This document shows, one piece after another, positions 59,544 to 64,000 of a DNA stretch of 64,000 nt (its first letter is position 1; each line of letters opens with the position of its first letter). The stretch spans positions 123,997 through 187,996 of the forward strand of contig UEIF01000027.1 in assembly GCA_900468805.1 (NCBI GenBank). The letters run 5' to 3'. Below the pieces are notes generated by a model that was not told where the DNA came from, ran no database searches, and saw only the letters and a list, made by a program, of their open reading frames with translations. Origin of the DNA: Hyphomicrobiales bacterium (GTDB taxonomy: Bacteria > Pseudomonadota > Alphaproteobacteria > Rhizobiales > Rhizobiaceae). Position numbers and translations under genes: made by a program.

Positions 59544-59748
59544 TTGCCTGACATTGCCATCCATCTGCTTCTGCTGCTCTGCGCGGCGGCCTTCTTTGCC
59601 GGTTTCGTCGATTCCATCGCCGGCGGCGGCGGATTGATCACCGTTCCCGCCATGTTGATCGCAGGCATCCCGCCGCTGCAGACGCTCGGCACCAACAAGG
59701 TGCAGTCCCTCTTCGGCGCGGCCTCGGCAACCATCGCCTATGCCCGCA
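59544..59748 (+). pseudogene. Truncated TSUP (TauE/SafE) permease remnant
   Basis: From TTG 59544 the frame encodes PDIAIHLLLLLCAAAFFAGFVDSIAGGGGLITVPAMLIAGIPPLQTLGTNKVQSLFGAASATIAYARK, the first two helices of the TSUP/DUF81 permease family, which are normally about 260 residues. The similarity stops near 59748, where the frame enters the 3' end of the convergent isochorismatase-like gene. The rest of the permease is gone, so this is a relic of a deletion or of the insertion of the neighbouring gene. Confidence 0.75.
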
Positions 59749-60400
59749 AGCCGCCGAACTTGATCTCGTCGATTGTCGTCAGCACCGTCTTCGCCGAAAC
59801 ACCCGGCGCATTGGCGAAATGCCAGGCGACATATTGCTCGGCATAAGGATCGGCGGATGACATGCCGTCGACGGGCAGGATGACGTTCATGCCCTTCAGC
59901 GCCGCATAGGCTGCCGTATTCAGCACCGCGCCTTCGGATGCCGTGCCGGTCACGATAATGGTCTTGATGTGCTTCTCGGTCAGGATCCTTTCGAGATCGG
60001 TGTTGATGAACTTGTTGGCGCCGGCTTGCACGATCGGATCATCAGCGTCGGGCGCCAATACGTCGGCGATATCTGCTTTCGCAGCGCCGCCCGTGATGCT
60101 GTAGATAACGGGCAGGCCGCTCTTGCGGGCCTCCTCCATCAACTTTTCCACCTTCGGCAGCGAAGCGATGCAGCGCGGCTTGCTCCTGGTGTTGCATGGC
60201 CCCTTGGACGGATCCTGCGCGCCATTGAAATCGAGCAGCAGCAGCGCCGTATCCGACTTATCCACGGTGACCGGCTTCAGCACAGGCGCAGGCGGCACCT
60301 TGATCGTATTCCATTCGTCGATCACGGTCGCTTGCGTCGTGGAGGCGCCGAGAAGTGCGATGGCGAATGCGGCTAAGGCTCTGTACGAACGGGTTTTCAT
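59738..60400 (-). CDS. Secreted isochorismatase-fold protein lacking the catalytic Cys
   Basis: The 220-residue protein has a signal peptide (MKTRSYRALAAFAIALLGASTTQA) and the isochorismatase/cysteine hydrolase fold: LLLLDFNGAQ (Asp57), AGANKFINTDLERIL (Lys130) and IVTGTASEGAVLNTAAYAALKG, in which Ala158 occupies the position of the nucleophilic Cys. It cannot use the classic mechanism. It is periplasmic and of unknown function. ATG 60398-60400 has GGAGGA at 9 bp. Its 3' end overlaps the TSUP remnant. Confidence 0.85.
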   Translation of the reverse strand: MKTRSYRALAAFAIALLGASTTQATVIDEWNTIKVPPAPVLKPVTVDKSDTALLLLDFNGAQDPSKGPCNTRSKPRCIASLPKVEKLMEEARKSGLPVIYSITGGAAKADIADVLAPDADDPIVQAGANKFINTDLERILTEKHIKTIIVTGTASEGAVLNTAAYAALKGMNVILPVDGMSSADPYAEQYVAWHFANAPGVSAKTVLTTIDEIKFGGLRA

Positions 60401-60599
60401 GCCGGACTTCCTCCGGGGCAAAAGGGTCGCCGGAAACCTCCGAACTCATCCCTCGCCTGTCAAATCACCAAGCCGCGACCAGGACTTGATCCTGTAAGAA
60501 ACTGCCTTCCATTACCTCCGGCGTAATTGATAGGGTGCGCTGCCTTCCCCCATGATCGCGCTGCCTGGAATTGACGGGCGATCAAAAGGAGATGACCCG

Positions 60600-60965
60600 A
60601 TGAACGACGCAAACACCAACGCCGAGCGCTACCTTGCCATCTGGAACGAGACGGATGCCGCCCGCCGCCGCGCTCTCATAGCCGAGAGCTGGAGCGAAGC
60701 CGCCACCTATATCGATCCGCTGATGCGCGGCGAAGGCCATGAGCAGATCAACTCGCTGGTCGAGGCCGTACAGAGCCGCTTTCCCGGCTTCCGCTTCGAA
60801 CTGATCGGCACGCCTGATGGTTATGGCGACAACCTGCGCTTCTCCTGGGGCCTCGGCCCTGAAAATGGCGAAGCGCTGATCAAGGGCACGGATTTTGCCG
60901 AACTCGAAGACGGCAGGCTGAAATCCGTCCGCGGCTTCATCGACCAATTGCCGGAAGCCGCCTGA
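60600..60965 (+). CDS. NTF2-like (SnoaL) protein
   Basis: The 121-residue protein has the SnoaL/NTF2 cone fold (ERYLAIWNETDAARRRALIAESWSEAATYIDPLMRGEGHEQINSLVEAVQSRFPGFRFELIGTPDGYGDNLRFSWGLGPENG, AELEDGRLKSVRGFID). It may be a small-ligand or isomerase-like protein. ATG 60600 has AAAGGAGA at 7 bp. It overlaps the XRE regulator gene by one base (TGATG), so both are co-translated. Confidence 0.82.
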   Translation: MNDANTNAERYLAIWNETDAARRRALIAESWSEAATYIDPLMRGEGHEQINSLVEAVQSRFPGFRFELIGTPDGYGDNLRFSWGLGPENGEALIKGTDFAELEDGRLKSVRGFIDQLPEAA

Positions 60966-61759
60966 TGACACCGACCGCCCGCTCCCTTGGAGATCACCTG
61001 CGTGAATGGCGTCAGCGCCGCCGCATGAGCCAGCTGGATCTCGCGCTGGAAGCCGATATCTCCCAACGGCATCTGAGCTTCATCGAAAGCGGGCGCTCGA
61101 CCCCGAGCCGCGAAATGCTGCTGCATCTTGCCGAGCGGCTCGACGTACCCCTGCGTGACCGAAACCCGCTGCTGCTGGCAGCGGGTTTCGCCCCCGTCTT
61201 TGCCGAACGCAGACTGGACGATCCGGCCTTAGAACCGGCGCGACGCGCCATCGACAGAGTGCTGAAAGGCCACGAGCCCTTCCCGGCACTTGCCATCGAT
61301 CGCCACTGGACACTGGTGGCCGCCAACGCCGCCATTGCACCGTTGCTCGAAGCCGTTGCCGATCCATCTTTGCTGGAAACGCCGGTCAACGTTTTGCGTC
61401 TCAGCCTGCATCCGCAGGGGCTCGCACCTGGTATCGCCAATCTCTCGGAATGGCGCGCCCATCTCCTCGACCGGCTGCGGCAGCAGATATCGGTCTCGGG
61501 CGACCCGGTGCTGGAAAAGCTGTTTAAGGAGCTGCTGTCCTATCCGGCGCCCAAAGATGCGAGCGGGACTCACACCGATCTTGCCGGCATTGCCGTTCCC
61601 CTGCAGCTTTCAACTAAAGCCGGCCTGCTCTCCTTCATCTCGACGACAACCGTCTTCGGCACGCCTGTCGATATCACCCTGTCGGAACTCGCGATCGAAA
61701 CGCTCTTTCCGGCCGACGAGGAAACGGCCGCGATCCTGCGCGGCCATCTCGCTAATTAG
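60965..61759 (+). CDS. XRE-family regulator with MmyB-like ligand-binding domain
   Basis: The 264-residue protein has an N-terminal XRE helix-turn-helix (SLGDHLREWRQRRRMSQLDLALEADISQRHLSFIESGRSTPSREMLLHLAERLDVPLRDRN) and a C-terminal MmyB-like PAS-type domain (residues about 110-260; VAANAAIAPLLE, LHPQGLAPGIANLSEWRAHLLDRLRQQ, FISTTTVFGTPVDITLSELAIETLFPADEETA). Such regulators bind fatty acids or other small ligands. It is coupled to the NTF2-like gene and possibly regulates it. Confidence 0.88.
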   Translation: MTPTARSLGDHLREWRQRRRMSQLDLALEADISQRHLSFIESGRSTPSREMLLHLAERLDVPLRDRNPLLLAAGFAPVFAERRLDDPALEPARRAIDRVLKGHEPFPALAIDRHWTLVAANAAIAPLLEAVADPSLLETPVNVLRLSLHPQGLAPGIANLSEWRAHLLDRLRQQISVSGDPVLEKLFKELLSYPAPKDASGTHTDLAGIAVPLQLSTKAGLLSFISTTTVFGTPVDITLSELAIETLFPADEETAAILRGHLAN

Positions 61760-61762
61760 GAA

Positions 61763-62395
61763 TCAGAATTCCACGCCCGGCTGCCCCTTGATGCCGGAGC
61801 GGAAGGGATGTTTGACGAGTTCCATCTCGGTGACGAGATCGGCGATCTCGATCAGCTCGTCCTTCGCGTTGCGGCCAGTCAGCACGACATGGGTCATGTG
61901 GGGCTTTTCGTTCCTAAGGAACTCGACCACCTCGTTGATATCGAGATAGTCGTAGCGCAGCGCGATGTTGATTTCGTCGAGCAGCACCATGGAATTGTGC
62001 TCGTCGCGGATCAGTTCCTTGGCCTTTTCCCAGGCAGCACCCGCCGCCGCGACATCCCGCGCCCTATCCTGCGTTTCCCACGTAAAACCCTCGCCCATCG
62101 TGTGAAACTGGCAGATATCTGAGAAATGTTTCTCGATGAGATCGCGTTCGCCGGTCCACATCGCACCCTTGATGAACTGCACGACGGCAGACGGTTTGCC
62201 GTGAGCAATATGGCGGAAAATCATGCCGAAAGCGGCCGACGACTTGCCCTTGCCCTTGCCGGTATGGACGATGATCAGGCCCTTCTCATCCGTCTTCTTT
62301 GCCATGATCTTGTCGCGGGCGGCCTTCTTCTTCGCCATCTTCTCGGCGTGGCGGGCGTCGTCCTTTTCGGCTGTTTCTACTGGTTCATCACTCAT
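61763..62395 (-). CDS. cobO: Cob(I)yrinic acid a,c-diamide adenosyltransferase CobO
   Basis: The 210-residue ATP:corrinoid adenosyltransferase (BtuR/CobO type) has the P-loop GLIIVHTGKGKGKSSAAFGMIFRHIAHG, VLLDEINIALRYDYLD and VVLTGRNAKDELIEIADLVTEM. It adds the 5'-deoxyadenosyl group to cob(I)yrinic acid a,c-diamide. It starts within the end of cobN (4-bp overlap) and follows it in the operon. Confidence 0.95.
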   Translation of the reverse strand: MSDEPVETAEKDDARHAEKMAKKKAARDKIMAKKTDEKGLIIVHTGKGKGKSSAAFGMIFRHIAHGKPSAVVQFIKGAMWTGERDLIEKHFSDICQFHTMGEGFTWETQDRARDVAAAGAAWEKAKELIRDEHNSMVLLDEINIALRYDYLDINEVVEFLRNEKPHMTHVVLTGRNAKDELIEIADLVTEMELVKHPFRSGIKGQPGVEF

Positions 62396-64000
62396 GGCTG
62401 GCTGCCTGCTCTTTTCTTGGTTTCGTTGATTTCAGTGAGGTTGAATTGCGCCGAGTTGCTGCGCGGCGTCCAGAGCTTGCGCTCGATCGCCTCCATGAGC
62501 CGCTCCTTCATTTCGGAGAGGGCGGCCGGGTTCTTCTCGGCCATGAAATCGCGCACCTTGGGATCGGCGACATAGGCCTGATAGACCGCCTCGAAATGAT
62601 GGTTGCCGACAGCCCCGGTCGTCGCGGCAAAGGCAAAGAGATAGTCGACGGTCGCGGCGATCTCGAAAGCGCCCTTGTAGCCGTGGCGCATGACGCCATC
62701 GATCCATTTCGGATTGACGACGCGACCGCGCACCACGCGCCCGATCTCCTCTTCGAGGGAGCGGATCACAGGCTTTTCCGGCCGCGAATGATCGTTGTGA
62801 TAGATCGCCGGCCGCGCACCGCCGAGCGCTTCCGCCGCCGCCGCCATGCCGCCTTCGAACTGGTAATAGTCGTCGCTGTCGAGCAGGTCATGCTCGCGAT
62901 TGTCCTGGTTCTGGACGACCGCCTGAATGGACCGCAGCCGTTCCTCGAAAACCCCGCGCTCGGCCTGCCCCTCCTCGCCCGCGCCATAGGCATAACTGCC
63001 CCAGACGAGGTAGGCTTCGGCAAGATCGGCCCGCCGCTCCCAGCCCTTCTCGTCGATCAGCGCCTGCAGGCCCGCACCATAGGCGCCGGGCTTCGAGCCG
63101 AAGATGCGATAGCCGGCCCGCTTTGCCGCGGCCTTCTCATCGAGCCCGGCAGCGGTCAGCCGCGCCGCCTCGCCGCGCATGCGCTCGGCAATCGGGTTAT
63201 CTGCGGCATCCTCCTCGAGCGCGCCGACGGCTCGGATCGCCTTGTCGAAGAGCGCGATCTGCTCCGGGAATGCATCGCGGAAAAAGCCCGATATACGCAG
63301 CGTCACATCCACCCGCGGCCGCCGCAACATGGCGGGCGGAATGATCTCGTAGCCGGTGACCCGCCGCGAGGCCATGTCCCACACGGGCTTGACGCCGATC
63401 AGGGCCAGCGCCTGGGCAATATCGTCGCCACCGGTGCGCATGTTCGACGTGCCCCAGGCCGTCAGCCCGAAGGAGACGGGCCATTCGCCGTGATCCTGTA
63501 CGTAACGGCGGATCAGCAATTCTGCGGATTTCTTGCCGAGCTCATAGGCCGCCGGCGTCGGCACCGCGCGGCTGTCGACGGAGTAGAAATTCCGCCCCGT
63601 CGGCAGGACGTCAGGCCGCCCGCGCGTCGGCGCTCCGGACGGGCCGGGCGGGACGAAACGGCCGTCGAGGCCGCGCAGGAGGGCGTCGATCTCGGCGGGG
63701 CCGCAGGCGAGGATGGATGGCTTGAGGCGGGCCTCGATCTCGTCGAGTACGCATCTGGTTTGGGACCAGAGAATTGGGCATTCCATTTCGCCGGAAACGA
63801 ACTTGGCGGCGAGCAGTTCGATGCGCTCGACGGTGTCGCCGTTTGTGCGCCAGGGAGCGTCGGTAATATCGGCGAGGATTGGTGGACGTGGACCAGTCCA
63901 AAGCGCTGCCATATCGCAATCGAGAGGATCGAAGGAACGCTGAAGCGCGCGGCTCCCCTTCTCCCCAGCGGGGAGAAGGTGGCCCGAAGGGTCGGATGAG
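62392..64000 (-). CDS. cobN: Cobaltochelatase subunit CobN (C-terminal part)
   Basis: The 3' half of cobN enters from the right edge. The recognisable C-terminal part begins with FDPLDCDMAALWTGPRPPILADITDAPWRTNGDTVERIELLAAKFVSGE and continues through SFGLTAWGTSNMRTGGDDIAQALALIGVKPVWDMASRRVTGYEI, GAYGAGLQALIDEKGW and HGYKGAFEIAATVDYLFAFAATTGAVGNHHFEAVYQAY. CobN with CobS and CobT inserts cobalt into hydrogenobyrinic acid a,c-diamide. The reading frame stays open to 64000, through a palindromic repeat near 63957-63979. Confidence 0.92.
   Translation of the reverse strand, partial: SSDPSGHLLPAGEKGSRALQRSFDPLDCDMAALWTGPRPPILADITDAPWRTNGDTVERIELLAAKFVSGEMECPILWSQTRCVLDEIEARLKPSILACGPAEIDALLRGLDGRFVPPGPSGAPTRGRPDVLPTGRNFYSVDSRAVPTPAAYELGKKSAELLIRRYVQDHGEWPVSFGLTAWGTSNMRTGGDDIAQALALIGVKPVWDMASRRVTGYEIIPPAMLRRPRVDVTLRISGFFRDAFPEQIALFDKAIRAVGALEEDAADNPIAERMRGEAARLTAAGLDEKAAAKRAGYRIFGSKPGAYGAGLQALIDEKGWERRADLAEAYLVWGSYAYGAGEEGQAERGVFEERLRSIQAVVQNQDNREHDLLDSDDYYQFEGGMAAAAEALGGARPAIYHNDHSRPEKPVIRSLEEEIGRVVRGRVVNPKWIDGVMRHGYKGAFEIAATVDYLFAFAATTGAVGNHHFEAVYQAYVADPKVRDFMAEKNPAALSEMKERLMEAIERKLWTPRSNSAQFNLTEINETKKRAGSQP
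63957..63979. repeat. Palindromic repeat inside the cobN frame
   Basis: CCTTCTCCCC-AGC-GGGGAGAAGG is a perfect 10-bp inverted repeat with a 3-bp loop. The flanks (GTGGCCCGAAGGGTCGGATGAG) belong to a widespread rhizobial intergenic repeat type. Here the frame reads through it on the minus strand as SSDPSGHLLPAGEKGSRALQ, just before the conserved CobN segment FDPLDCD. Confidence 0.75.

Noticed and set aside
62446..63999. A 517-codon plus-strand frame opposite cobN
   Set aside because: CobN is unmistakable on the other strand, so this frame is a shadow. It also runs through a palindromic repeat.

Overview
The window looks like chromosomal DNA of a fast-growing rhizobium (Rhizobiales, Rhizobium or a close relative). 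The evidence is high GC, a complete acpXL-lpxXL cluster for the very-long-chain fatty acid of lipid A, an FnrN-type regulator preceded by two perfect anaeroboxes, large parts of the aerobic cobalamin pathway, a Zur/Znu zinc system with a Zur-type palindrome before a COG0523 GTPase, and dispersed rhizobial palindromic repeats. There is no sign of rRNA or tRNA genes, insertion sequences, phage genes or CRISPR arrays. Gene density is high and genes are packed in short operons on both strands.

Layout. 1-11.3 kb: small metabolic and regulatory genes (SDR protein, O-methyltransferase with a divergent TetR, hydrolase, DHFR-like reductase, L,D-transpeptidase, a promoter with paired operators driving a small ORF and a DUF4405 membrane protein, an EamA permease, a TetR/aldo-keto reductase pair with two operators, ChaC, an APH-like kinase, a SUKH protein). 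11.4-16.6 kb: zinc homeostasis (zur, znuB, znuC, znuA, CobW-like GTPase) with Zur-type palindromes in both control regions. 16.6-20.6 kb: a small membrane protein behind an excellent sigma-54 promoter, an HPP-CBS protein, a LysR regulator, a 5-formyl-THF cyclo-ligase-like protein and an RcnB-like periplasmic protein. 20.6-34.5 kb: a glycoside-use locus on the minus strand (CUT1 ABC transporter, GH2 beta-mannosidase, TIM-barrel isomerase, Gfo/Idh dehydrogenase, aldo-keto reductase, GH43 beta-xylosidase, GNAT) with a divergent LacI regulator.

34.5-41.1 kb: mixed housekeeping genes (GNAT, pyrE, LprI-like protein, two VOC proteins, gnd, AraC, SRPBCC, PAS). 41.3-46.9 kb: the acpXL-fabZXL-fabF2XL-fabF1XL-adh2XL-lpxXL operon, which makes and transfers the 27-hydroxyoctacosanoyl chain of rhizobial lipid A. 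One of its two ketosynthases has lost the active-site cysteine, so the pair resembles a ketosynthase/chain-length-factor dimer. 46.9-53.6 kb: a small ORF, fnrN with its anaeroboxes, a second L,D-transpeptidase, a CadC-like regulator with TolB-like and TPR parts, plsY, an agmatinase-family gene, a small DUF1127-like protein and an MFS permease.

53.6-64 kb: cobalamin genes. cobA-cobB-cobC-cobD form one operon with 4-bp overlaps, cobE is separate, and cobN-cobO run in from the right edge. The block is interrupted by a nucleoside hydrolase, a truncated TSUP permease remnant, a secreted isochorismatase-fold protein without the catalytic cysteine, an NTF2-like protein and an XRE/MmyB-type regulator. 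At the right edge a palindromic repeat appears to be read in frame inside cobN.

No single spectacular new system is evident. The best leads are the Cys-less partner ketosynthase, the two-hairpin dispersed repeat with covarying stems, the in-frame palindrome in cobN, the sigma-54 promoter on an uncharacterised membrane protein, and the small ORF/DUF4405 unit with twin operators.
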